Assembly (NCBI GenBank): GCA_023435025.1
Contig: JAEYSE010000076.1
Location: 1-12,513, forward strand
Reading direction: 5' to 3'
Length of the DNA: 12,513 nucleotides
Origin: Bacillota bacterium
GTDB lineage: Bacteria; Bacillota; Clostridia; Christensenellales; CAG-138
Position numbers and translations under genes: made by a program. Positions 6,448-12,513 of this stretch are shown piece by piece. Position 1 is the first letter of the stretch; each line of letters opens with the position of its first letter. Below the pieces are notes generated by a model that saw only the letters and a list, made by a program, of their open reading frames with translations, was not told the origin of the DNA and did not search any database.

Positions 6448-7164
6448 TTACTTGCCCGAAGCGCAGGCGTTTACGAAGGCACGGAAAATCTTTCGGGAGG
6501 GCTCGTCGCTTTCAAAGCAGCATTCCGGGTGCCACTGCACCGCCTGTACAAATGTTTTGTGTGGCGCATAGATGGCCTCCACCAGCCCGTCCTCCGCGAT
6601 GGCGGAAGGCAGGAGTCCCGGCGCCAGTGTCCGGATTCCCTGATGGTGAAAGCTGTTAACCGGAAGCTTTTCGGTATCGAGCATCGCATACAGCGGCGAG
6701 CTCTGCACTAACGTTACCTTGTGGGAAAACGTATCCCGGGGAGCGGTCTGCCGGTGGTTTTCCGCATTGGGACTTGTAAACTGGGTGGCGAGGTCTTGGT
6801 ACAGCGTTCCCCCCATCGCGGCGTTGATAAACTGCAGCCCGCGGCAGATACCAAACACCGGCAAGTCAATGCTCATTGCTTTCTGGAACAGCTTCTTTTC
6901 GAGTGTGTCCCGCATGGCACAGATCTCACCACAGTCTTCGCTCTTTTGCTCACCATAAAGGGAAGGGTCCACGTCCTGGCCGCCAGGTAGCAGAAGACCG
7001 TCAATTACGCGAAACAGCCTTTCGATATCCGCATCGTCGGCTTTCAATGGTAAAACAATGGGGGTGCCTCCCGCCTGGGCAATACCTTCCATATAGCCGG
7101 GCAACATCCAGATGCTGCTCTTTTCGACATCATATAGCGGCGTGATACCTATGACCGGTTTCAT
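6448..7164 (-). CDS. Gamma-glutamyl-gamma-aminobutyrate hydrolase family protein (peptidase C26)
   Basis: The 238-residue protein belongs to the class I glutamine amidotransferase-like peptidase C26 family (PuuD-like), which cleaves gamma-glutamyl amide bonds such as that of gamma-glutamyl-GABA in putrescine breakdown. Visible features are the start MKPVIGITPLYD, the LLLPGGQDVDP block (58-67), the nucleophile elbow FGICRG with C107, the family block NSFHHQGI (170-177), and QWHPE with H212 and E214 completing the triad. The frame is open 31 codons further, but the ATG at 7162-7164 is chosen because the family motif starts there, GAGGA lies about 10 nt upstream, and the promoter at 7211-7219 would leave the upstream start outside the mRNA. 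The exact substrate is not readable. No other putrescine gene is nearby. It follows the Crp/Fnr gene on the same strand but seems to have its own promoter. Confidence 0.92.
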   Translation of the reverse strand: MKPVIGITPLYDVEKSSIWMLPGYMEGIAQAGGTPIVLPLKADDADIERLFRVIDGLLLPGGQDVDPSLYGEQKSEDCGEICAMRDTLEKKLFQKAMSIDLPVFGICRGLQFINAAMGGTLYQDLATQFTSPNAENHRQTAPRDTFSHKVTLVQSSPLYAMLDTEKLPVNSFHHQGIRTLAPGLLPSAIAEDGLVEAIYAPHKTFVQAVQWHPECCFESDEPSRKIFRAFVNACASGK

Positions 7165-7210
7165 GTGTGATTGTTCCTCGCTTATATCAATTGGGCTAAT
7201 GCCCCAAAAC

Positions 7211-7219
7211 AGTATAGCA
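7211..7219 (-). promoter_or_regulatory. Extended -10 promoter for the C26 hydrolase
   Basis: Minus-strand TGCTATACT is an extended -10 (TATACT at 7211-7216). The -35 region is poor. The start would be near 7204, about 40 nt before the ATG at 7164. Confidence 0.6.
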
Positions 7220-7287
7220 GATTTTTCGGCGTTCGCCAGAGGAAATCCGCGCACCAAACAAATGGAATACTTTACCTTGTATCTATT

Positions 7288-7989
7288 TCATTGATACCCA
7301 CGCGTTGGGCTGTATACACTTCCGGCCAGTTCCATAAGCGCCGCGCGGTCCAAAAGCCTGTAGCCGCCACGTTCGCGCCAGATCAGGCCGCCTTCTAAAA
7401 AGTCATGGAACACACGCAGCAAATGCCGGTAGCTGGTCCCCAAATATTCAGAAAGTGCGCCAAGATTCTCGCTAAAAAAACCATCTTCCGCCATATACAG
7501 CAGGTATCCCGCCAGACGTGAGGGCAGTGGATAGAGCATATTGACAGCGTATGTGGAGGAGCAGTTATCGAGCTTTTTTGCAAGCTCCCGGCTGATGAGC
7601 CTTAAAAAGACCGGATCCTTCAACATGGTGTCCCGGCAATAGGACATGGGAACCCCAAGGCAATACGCCTTCGTCGTAGCCTGTACGGAATTCCGGGTGA
7701 TGAGGTCCGTGCACAATTCTAGATCGCCCAAAAGCTCCACCGCCTCAATAAATGCGCTCAGCAGCGTCTTTCCGTTTTCCAGCGTCAGGAATATTTTAGC
7801 CTTGCCTTCCATCAGCAGCAGCAAGTAAGGCATGGGTTCGCCGTAGGTGCAAAGCGTTTCCTCCCGCAAATAGGAAAACAGCTCAAAAGGGTACGCCGCG
7901 AGGAACCGGAAAGGCTCCGGCCCGGTTTGCAGCAATTTTTCTCTATACTGTTGCAGTAGGGCAGCGTCTCTTACCTTTTGCATGCACAT
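7288..7989 (-). CDS. Crp/Fnr-family transcriptional regulator
   Basis: The protein has an N-terminal cyclic-nucleotide-binding-like jelly roll (about residues 35-120, with TLCTYGEPMPYLLLLMEGKA and GDLEL), a dimerisation helix (~125-145), and a C-terminal winged helix (~155-215) with LGALSEYLGTSYRHLLRVF as the helix-turn-helix. It resembles YeiL-like regulators. Scattered Cys exist but no Fnr-type N-terminal Cys cluster, so an Fe-S oxygen sensor is unlikely; the effector is unknown. An ATG at 8020-8022 is in frame but lies inside the operator palindrome and upstream of the predicted transcript start, so I use 7987-7989 (233 residues, GGAG just before it). A third ATG at 7981-7983 is equally possible. 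It is divergent from the transporter pair, which is its likely target. Confidence 0.9.
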   Translation of the reverse strand: MCMQKVRDAALLQQYREKLLQTGPEPFRFLAAYPFELFSYLREETLCTYGEPMPYLLLLMEGKAKIFLTLENGKTLLSAFIEAVELLGDLELCTDLITRNSVQATTKAYCLGVPMSYCRDTMLKDPVFLRLISRELAKKLDNCSSTYAVNMLYPLPSRLAGYLLYMAEDGFFSENLGALSEYLGTSYRHLLRVFHDFLEGGLIWRERGGYRLLDRAALMELAGSVYSPTRGYQ

Positions 7990-8012
7990 TTTTCTCCAAT
8001 TTTTCTGCAACC

Positions 8013-8041
8013 AGTATGACATATGTCATACCGCAAGGCAA
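8013..8041 (-). promoter_or_regulatory. Promoter of the Crp/Fnr-family gene
   Basis: Minus-strand TTGCCT (8036-8041), a 17-bp spacer and CATACT (8013-8018) make a moderate promoter with a start near 8006. The palindrome at 8014-8031 covers the -10 and most of the spacer, so a bound regulator would be expected to block it (negative autoregulation, inferred). Confidence 0.55.
8014..8031. promoter_or_regulatory. 18-bp perfect palindromic operator, probable Crp/Fnr-family site
   Basis: GTATGACATATGTCATAC is a perfect palindrome centred between 8022 and 8023, in the gap between the regulator and the transporter genes. Size and twofold symmetry suit a Crp/Fnr dimer. Its centre is about 41.5 bp upstream of the start predicted from the -10 at 8053-8058, the class II activation position, and it overlaps the regulator's own -10. 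Confidence 0.75.
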
Positions 8042-8052
8042 TGTATATCGGG

Positions 8053-8058
8053 TATGCT
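8053..8058 (+). promoter_or_regulatory. -10 of the transporter operon
   Basis: TATGCT with a predicted start near 8064-8065. The hexamer 17 bp upstream (ACCGCA) does not resemble a -35, consistent with dependence on an activator bound at 8014-8031. Confidence 0.5.
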
Positions 8059-8080
8059 TTCATAAAAGGAGGCTATAACG

Positions 8081-8503
8081 GTGGCAGAGTTTCTTTCCAT
8101 ATTCAGCGGCATTCTGATATCCGTCATGCTGCTATTTAACGGGCAGCTTTCCGAAGCGTACGGCAACGCTTTCGCGACGGTGCTGATCCACGCGCTCGGT
8201 CTTTTGGGCATCGGTGCATGGCTTGCCGTAAAAAAACAAAGCCTGCGCCATACCCTAAACGAGCCATGGTATATGTACATGGGCGGTGTCGTCGGCGTCG
8301 CCACCGTAGCGATGACAAACCTCACATTCGTTCACCTGGGTGTGTCCCTGACGCTGGTTTTGAGCCTGTTGGGGCAGGTGGTCGTTTCGTTTGTGATCGA
8401 TACAGCGGGGCTGCTTGGCGCAAAAAAAATGCGGTTCGAAAAAAAGAAGCTGATCGGCGTGGGCCTTGTCGCGGCGGGCGCTATGCTGATGCTGCTGTTT
8501 TAG
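8081..8503 (+). CDS. YdcZ/DUF606-type DMT transporter subunit 1
   Basis: This 140-residue, very hydrophobic protein has about five membrane helices (around residues 4-20, 33-50, 62-84, 88-108 and 121-140) and fits the YdcZ (formerly DUF606) branch of the drug/metabolite transporter superfamily. Members of this branch are often encoded as two half-size proteins that probably form an antiparallel heterodimer, or as one fused protein. The substrate is unknown. Translation starts at GTG (8081-8083) with AAAGGAGG at 8065-8072, 8 nt upstream. The stop codon overlaps the ribosome binding site of the next gene, so the two subunits are probably made in balance. The upstream divergent Crp/Fnr-type regulator and palindrome suggest effector-controlled expression. 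Confidence 0.88.
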   Translation: MAEFLSIFSGILISVMLLFNGQLSEAYGNAFATVLIHALGLLGIGAWLAVKKQSLRHTLNEPWYMYMGGVVGVATVAMTNLTFVHLGVSLTLVLSLLGQVVVSFVIDTAGLLGAKKMRFEKKKLIGVGLVAAGAMLMLLF

Positions 8504-8511
8504 GAGGACGC

Positions 8512-8982
8512 ATGTATATTCTGTTGGGCATACTTGCCGGGGCAACCATCGTCGTTGGGCGAATGTGTAACGCTGAGCTTTCCGGCCGCATCGGCAATGA
8601 TAAGAGTACGTTCTATAACTATACCACCGGCCTTTTGGGCTCAATGCTTCTGCTTTTTGTAGTTGGCGGCACACTGCCCGGTGGCATTGCGCAACCGCTG
8701 AACCTATTTATGTACCTTGGCGGCCTCGTTGGCATTGTGAACATGTTCATCTCCAACTACATCACGCCCAAGATGTCCGCTTATGTTTTGACGCTGCTGA
8801 TATTTGTCAGCCAGCTTGCGTCCGGTATCATCATCGACGCGCTCACGGGCAATGGCGTTTCCGTTGGGAAAGTGGCGGGCGGCATACTGGTTCTGCTTGG
8901 GCTGTTGTACAACCAGAACGTGGATAAGAAAGCGAAGCAGGCGAATGCCGGACCGGAAGCCATAAGCGCGGAACAGAACTGA
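8512..8982 (+). CDS. YdcZ/DUF606-type DMT transporter subunit 2
   Basis: This is the partner half-transporter of 156 residues, with about five membrane helices: MYILLGILAGATIVVG at the start, LLGSMLLLFVVGG, the segment around LNLFMYLGGLVGIVNMFI, a helix around YVLTLLIFVSQLASGIII, and VGKVAGGILVLLGLLY. The last ~25 residues are polar and cytoplasmic-looking (KKAKQANAGPEA). The ATG at 8512 follows AGGAGG at 8502-8507, which overlaps the stop of subunit 1; only 8 nt separate the genes. The two halves differ in sequence, as expected for an obligate heterodimer rather than a recent duplication. A bidirectional terminator lies at 9062-9089. Confidence 0.88.
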   Translation: MYILLGILAGATIVVGRMCNAELSGRIGNDKSTFYNYTTGLLGSMLLLFVVGGTLPGGIAQPLNLFMYLGGLVGIVNMFISNYITPKMSAYVLTLLIFVSQLASGIIIDALTGNGVSVGKVAGGILVLLGLLYNQNVDKKAKQANAGPEAISAEQN

Positions 8983-9001
8983 CACGTATTTACATAGCAG
9001 A

Positions 9002-9020
9002 AGGGCGCTTACGCCGCCCT
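9002..9020 (+). other. Small hairpin after the transporter operon
   Basis: AGGGCG (9002-9007) and CGCCCT (9015-9020) pair around a 7-nt loop. No U-run follows, so it is not a full intrinsic terminator; the one at 9062-9089 is. It may only protect the mRNA 3' end. Confidence 0.35.
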
Positions 9021-9061
9021 GCAAACGCAGGTGAGACGAAGAAGCAACCATATAAAAACTC

Positions 9062-9089
9062 AAAAAAAGGTGGCGCAAGCCACCTTTTT
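9062..9089. terminator. Bidirectional intrinsic terminator
   Basis: AGGTGGC and GCCACCT pair around a GCAA tetraloop (GNRA type), with seven A before (9062-9068) and five T after (9085-9089). It lies between the convergent transporter operon and nucleotidyltransferase gene and has a U-run on both strands. Confidence 0.93.
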
Positions 9090-9094
9090 CGATA

Positions 9095-10006
9095 TCAATC
9101 TTCCCAAAGCTTTTCTTTATAGATGCCCTGATCCTTGAGCGCACGGATGGCGGCGCGGACGGCGGGCATATCCTCCTGATACGTAACGCCAAACCAGGAG
9201 TCTTCGCTTCTGAGCATTTTCACCGTTGCTTTTTGAGCAAAAATCAGATCATGCACGGCCGTAGGCAGCAGGTACTCGCATTTGAGCGGGTTTTCCCTGA
9301 GCCCTTTTGCCAGAAATGGCGGGAAGCCCGCGGCCAGGCCCTCGAACAGGCTCGTGTCAAACCCCCAGAGATTCATGGAGACTGGCGTTCCCTTGGGAAT
9401 GAATATTTCGCGTCCGTTTTCTTCATACATTCCGCCATGGGCATATTTTTTGATGCCGGAGCATTCCTTGATGTTCTTCAAATATCCTCTTGCGTCCGCC
9501 GCGCAGACGCCGCGCGTCACGGTTCCGTAATCGGTGAGCGTGTTCTCCACGGAATAGCCCACCATGGCATATTCGCCCGGTGCGTGCGGCGCGCTTAAAT
9601 GCGAATAGATGGCGGAGTAAGCGGATCTGCCATAATAATCGTCCGCGTTGATAACGGCGAACGGACCGTCCACCACATCCCTGCAGCAGAGCAGCGCGTG
9701 GGCAGTACCCCATGGCTTGTTGCGACCTTCCGGTAAGGAAATCCCTTCGGGAAGCATAGTAAGCTCCTGATACGCGTAAACGAGCTCGGCCCGCTTGGCG
9801 ATGCGGGGGCCGACGACCTCGTGAAAATCTCGTTCAATTTCTTTTTTGATGATACATACCACGCGTGAAAAGCCAGCCTGCAGGGCGTCAAATATGGAAA
9901 AATCTATGATAATGTTGCCGTATTCGTCCACGGGATCGATCTGTTTTAGCCCTCCGTAACGGCTGCCCATTCCGGCGGCAAGTATGACCAAGGTTGGCTG
10001 GTGCAT
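9095..10006 (-). CDS. Nucleotidyltransferase (sugar-nucleotide type, GT-A fold)
   Basis: This 303-residue protein matches the NTP_transferase family that makes NDP-sugars or related activated compounds. The nucleotide-binding signature LAAGMGSRYGGLKQ is at residues 9-22. KPWGTAHA (97-104) is the usual base/ribose contact and NADDYYG (120-126) supplies the metal-binding Asp. Residues ~175-300 form the variable sugar-phosphate part. It resembles the stand-alone 'nucleotidyltransferase' proteins common in Clostridia, where the sugar is not known. The ATG at 10004-10006 is preceded by GGAGG about 11 nt away, a little far; an ATG closer to that box is out of frame. It is monocistronic, with promoter TTGCAA-17-TATCGT and the terminator at 9062-9089. 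Confidence 0.9.
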   Translation of the reverse strand: MHQPTLVILAAGMGSRYGGLKQIDPVDEYGNIIIDFSIFDALQAGFSRVVCIIKKEIERDFHEVVGPRIAKRAELVYAYQELTMLPEGISLPEGRNKPWGTAHALLCCRDVVDGPFAVINADDYYGRSAYSAIYSHLSAPHAPGEYAMVGYSVENTLTDYGTVTRGVCAADARGYLKNIKECSGIKKYAHGGMYEENGREIFIPKGTPVSMNLWGFDTSLFEGLAAGFPPFLAKGLRENPLKCEYLLPTAVHDLIFAQKATVKMLRSEDSWFGVTYQEDMPAVRAAIRALKDQGIYKEKLWED

Positions 10007-10075
10007 GCGCTTTCATACCTCCAAAAATTTAGTAAGATCGGCAATGCTGCGGCGCCTGTTTGAACCGCAAATATT

Positions 10076-10104
10076 ACGATACCCCAAAGCCAAATGAGTT
10101 GCAA
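10076..10104 (-). promoter_or_regulatory. Promoter of the nucleotidyltransferase gene
   Basis: Minus-strand TTGCAA (10099-10104), 17-bp spacer, TATCGT (10076-10081). Predicted start near 10069, about 63 nt before the ATG. It is back-to-back with the plus-strand element at 10154-10162. Confidence 0.6.
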
Positions 10105-10153
10105 GCCCTTTGCATTTATATATACGCAAATGTAAGTTGCTGTGCAGAGATTG

Positions 10154-10162
10154 TGGTATACT
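10154..10162 (+). promoter_or_regulatory. Extended -10 promoter for the AEC transporter gene
   Basis: TGGTATACT is an extended -10, identical to that at 1429-1437. The -35 region is poor. The transcript would start near 10169, with a leader of about 92 nt in which I see no recognisable riboswitch. Confidence 0.6.
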
Positions 10163-10260
10163 GGTTTGTAATGTCGGATCTATTTTTACACCCCGTCCCG
10201 CAAAGTATAAAGGCTTGCTGATAGTCCGCAGGATATTATCGGCAGTTGAAGAAGGTAACT

Positions 10261-11214
10261 ATGCGCGAAAGTCTCCTCCTTTCTCTGAACATTGTACTCC
10301 CCCTGTTTTTGATGATGGCGGCGGGTTATGCCTTTAAGCGGATTATCAAGCTTGAGGATGCCTGGGTGCAAGCCACAAACAAGCTGGTGTTCTGGCTCTT
10401 TCTGCCATTGCTGCTGTTCCGCAATATGGCTACGGAAAGCGACCTTGCCACGATGTTTTCGCCGGAAATGGTTCCCCTCATAGCGTTCGCAGTGGTGGGG
10501 GTGTTGGTGACGTTTTTCCTTCTATGGGTGATCGTTCCGCGTCTGGAACCGGAAAATCCCCGCCGGGGTGTGCTGATACAGGGCATTTTGCGCTCCAACA
10601 TGGCGCTGTTTGGCATTCCGGTGGCGCTTTCCCTGTATGGGGAAGGAAACATCACCATCGTGGCGCGGATGGTATCTTTGGTGATTCCGCTGTTCAACGT
10701 GCTGGCCGTCATTTCGTTAAAGAAGTTTGAAGGCTGCAAAACGGACTGGAAGCAAACTTTAAAAAGCATACTCACCAACCCGCTTATACTGGGCATTGCG
10801 GCGGGGTTGCTCTGCAATATAAGCGGGATATCGTTGCCCGCGGCGGTACAGAAGGCTGTATGGGCGCTTTCAGACTGCGCGACGCCGGTTTCTTTCTTTT
10901 TGTTGGGGGCGTCCTTCACGCTCGCTTCCGCGGCGAAAAACAGGCACGCGTTGACAGCCGCGACGCTTTCGCGTTTATTGCTGGTGCCGTTTATCTGGCT
11001 TACGGTTGGTGTACTGCTGGGGTTCAGGGGACAGCCTCTATTCGCACTGATGATGCTCTTTACGCCGCCTACGGCGGTGAGCAGCTACCCCATGGCCTGC
11101 GCCATGAAGGGGGACAGGCAGCTTGCAAGCGAAATTGTGGTGTTTACATCCGCGTTTTCTGTGGCAAGTATATTCTTGTGGATATTTTTGTTCCGCGCGC
11201 TGGGGCTGATTTGA
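10261..11214 (+). CDS. AEC-family (auxin efflux carrier) permease
   Basis: This 317-residue membrane protein has about ten hydrophobic helices in two sets of five, typical of the AEC family of bile/arsenite/riboflavin-type carriers. Family-like segments are LNIVLPLFLMMAAGYAFKR at the N terminus, RSNMALFGIPVALSLYG (around 110-126), ILTNPLILGIAAGLL (around 171-185), a helix ending in FFLLGASF, and PPTAVSSYPMA near the C terminus. Bacterial members export or import organic acids such as malate or malonate; the substrate here is unknown. The ATG at 10261 is preferred over an in-frame TTG at 10246 because GAAGG lies 5 nt upstream and family proteins begin close to this point. The alanyl-tRNA editing gene follows after 40 nt with no terminator between, so co-transcription is likely. 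Confidence 0.93.
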   Translation: MRESLLLSLNIVLPLFLMMAAGYAFKRIIKLEDAWVQATNKLVFWLFLPLLLFRNMATESDLATMFSPEMVPLIAFAVVGVLVTFFLLWVIVPRLEPENPRRGVLIQGILRSNMALFGIPVALSLYGEGNITIVARMVSLVIPLFNVLAVISLKKFEGCKTDWKQTLKSILTNPLILGIAAGLLCNISGISLPAAVQKAVWALSDCATPVSFFLLGASFTLASAAKNRHALTAATLSRLLLVPFIWLTVGVLLGFRGQPLFALMMLFTPPTAVSSYPMACAMKGDRQLASEIVVFTSAFSVASIFLWIFLFRALGLI

Positions 11215-11254
11215 GTCGGCAGGGTGCGCATGTTACAACCTAAAGGAGAGACGC

Positions 11255-12460
11255 ATGACCGAGAAACTGTATTTGGATAATAGCTACCTTACCGCCACAA
11301 AGGCACAGGTACTTGCCTGCACACCCGTGGACGGCGGGTTCGATGTGGAACTTAATAAAACTGTACTTTTTCCAACCGGCGGCGGACAGCCGCACGATAC
11401 GGGACTTATCGGAGGCGTTGCCGTGCTGGACGTTACGGAGGATGGCGAACGCGTATTGCATCGCACCGCGGAGCCTATCCCCGTGGGCCGCATGGTGGAA
11501 GTATCTATTGATTGGCTGCGTAGGTTTGACCACATGCAGCAGCATTCGGGCGAACATATCCTTTCCTTCGCGGCCAAGGAACTCTTTGACGCAGTTAACA
11601 TTGGGTTCCATATGGCGGCTGCCTACTGCACGATCGATCTCGACAAGCCGCTCGCGCATGAGGATGTGGAGGCGCTGGAGCGGCGGACAAACGAGCTTGT
11701 CAATAAAAACCTGCCCGTTACGCTCGCATACGTGGAGGCGGAAGAACTCGAGAACATGCAGCTGCGGAAAGTCGCGACGGGCTTGGCCGGCACGGTGCGT
11801 ATCGTCGCAATGCCGGGAGGGGACAGTTGCACCTGCTGCGGCACCCACGTGAACGCGACCGGCGAAATCGGCCTGGTCAAGGTGACGGCACACGAACACT
11901 ACAAGGGCGGAGAAAGGTTGACATTTGCCTGCGGCGCGCGGGCGTTAACCCATGCACAGGCGCAGCAGAATATTGTGGATGCGGTTGCACGCAGCTTTTC
12001 CTGCAAGATGGAGGACGCGCCGGGCGCGCTTGTGAAACTGCAGCAGGAGGCCACGAACCTCCGGCGGGAAAATAAAGCGCTTTATGCCAGGGTTTCCGGT
12101 TACCTCGCAGATGAGTTTATTAAAAGTGCCGTATCAGTCGGCAAGCGCAGGCTGGTTGTACGCATGGTGGAGGAGCTGCCCGGCGCGCAGATTCGGCCGC
12201 TTGCGCTAAAGCTGTGTGGAGAGCAGGGAATGCTCGCGTTGCTGCTTGCCCCGGAAAACGGGCAGTTGCAATACGTGCTTGCCTGCCATGCGGATGTGGG
12301 GCTGGATATGGGTGAGCTTGCGCAGGCTGTGAACACTGCACTTTCTGGCCGAGGCGGCGGGCGCGGCACGCTGGCCCAGGGCAGCGCCAAGGACACGCCC
12401 GCGGCAAGGCACGCGATCGAGGGGTTGGAACGATATTTGGGGCAGAGGTTGAAAAAGTAA
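11255..12460 (+). CDS. Alanyl-tRNA editing protein, AlaX type with DHHA1 domain
   Basis: AlaX-type proteins are free-standing relatives of the AlaRS editing domain that hydrolyse mischarged tRNA-Ala (Ser- or Gly-tRNA-Ala). The 401 residues show an N-terminal beta-barrel part (about 1-90) with FPTGGGQPHDTG at 39-50. The zinc/editing core follows, with H97 and H101 in QQHSGEHIL and C194 and H198 in CCGTHV, then a coiled-coil linker (~250-290) and a C-terminal DHHA1 domain ending in GRGGGRGTLAQGSAKD at 365-380. All four metal ligands are present, so it should be active. The length fits the long AlaX class with a DHHA1 tail rather than the short class. The ATG at 11255 follows AAAGGAG at good spacing. 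It lies 40 nt after the AEC permease gene and is probably co-transcribed; a functional link is not obvious. Confidence 0.93.
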   Translation: MTEKLYLDNSYLTATKAQVLACTPVDGGFDVELNKTVLFPTGGGQPHDTGLIGGVAVLDVTEDGERVLHRTAEPIPVGRMVEVSIDWLRRFDHMQQHSGEHILSFAAKELFDAVNIGFHMAAAYCTIDLDKPLAHEDVEALERRTNELVNKNLPVTLAYVEAEELENMQLRKVATGLAGTVRIVAMPGGDSCTCCGTHVNATGEIGLVKVTAHEHYKGGERLTFACGARALTHAQAQQNIVDAVARSFSCKMEDAPGALVKLQQEATNLRRENKALYARVSGYLADEFIKSAVSVGKRRLVVRMVEELPGAQIRPLALKLCGEQGMLALLLAPENGQLQYVLACHADVGLDMGELAQAVNTALSGRGGGRGTLAQGSAKDTPAARHAIEGLERYLGQRLKK

Positions 12461-12513
12461 GCAACGTATATGAAATCCCTCGGCCATCGTCTGAGCTTCG
12501 GGTCAACTTGTCC
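12461..12513. other. Tail after the AlaX gene
   Basis: These 53 bases hold no terminator hairpin. An ATG at 12470 opens a plus-strand frame to the window end (MKSLGHRLSFGSTC), but no ribosome binding site precedes it and too little is visible to call a gene. Confidence 0.3.

Noticed and set aside
7165..7257. 31-codon N-terminal extension of the C26 hydrolase
   Set aside because: It spans the extended -10 promoter and the family motif begins at the ATG of 7162-7164.
8020..8022. Upstream ATG as the start of the Crp/Fnr-family regulator
   Set aside because: It is part of the operator palindrome, lies upstream of the predicted transcript start, and has no ribosome binding site.
10109..10130. 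TTTGC/GCAAA inverted repeat between the nucleotidyltransferase and AEC permease promoters as an operator
   Set aside because: Only five bases per arm with a 12-bp AT-rich centre; too weak to call.
11240..11899. Long minus-strand open frame opposite the AlaX gene
   Set aside because: It is antisense to a clearly conserved coding region and has no recognisable product.

Overview
The window looks like chromosomal DNA from a Gram-positive, low-redundancy anaerobe of the Clostridia; a Christensenellales-like lineage is possible, but I cannot prove it from sequence alone. The signs are a moderately high GC content, strong AGGAGG-type ribosome binding sites, TTG and GTG starts, a T-box riboswitch in front of serS, an aldo/keto reductase with a C-terminal ferredoxin-like tail, and a flavin reductase of the high-molecular-weight-rubredoxin type. 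I see no phage, transposon, CRISPR or other obvious mobile DNA. The layout is short units on both strands separated by hairpin terminators.

Region by region. Bases 1-1350 (minus): a strong promoter, tRNA-Gly(CCC), then tuf (EF-Tu), whose last ~30 codons lie outside the window. Bases 1429-2078 (plus): a small single-pass membrane protein, followed by a strongly structured RNA segment and a terminator that works in both directions. Bases 2124-2971 (minus): an exported protein of unknown function, with three 11-bp direct repeats upstream of an extended -10, the arrangement used by OmpR/PhoB-type regulators. Bases 3038-4797: an Fe-S aldo/keto reductase (minus) and a flavin reductase (plus), divergently transcribed. 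Bases 4825-6371 (plus): a complete T-box leader and serS. Bases 6448-7219 (minus): a class-I-glutamine-amidotransferase-like gamma-glutamyl hydrolase (peptidase C26). Bases 7288-8982: a Crp/Fnr-family regulator (minus) divergent from a two-gene YdcZ/DUF606 small-subunit transporter (plus), with a perfect 18-bp palindrome between them. Bases 9095-10104 (minus): a sugar-nucleotidyltransferase-like protein. Bases 10154-12460 (plus): an AEC-family permease and an AlaX-type tRNA-editing protein with a C-terminal DHHA1 domain.

How the parts work together. Translation genes dominate: EF-Tu, tRNA-Gly, SerRS under T-box control, and an alanyl-tRNA editing hydrolase. The best regulatory stories are (a) the T-box, where specifier UCC and the UGGC bulge both fit tRNA-Ser; (b) the Crp/Fnr operator, whose centre falls at about -41.5 for the transporter promoter while it overlaps the regulator's own -10; (c) the 11-bp repeats before the unknown exported protein; and (d) an undescribed structured RNA at 1957-2030 whose wobble pairs point to the plus strand. 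I found no clearly new enzymatic or defence system; the most novel signals are (c) and (d).
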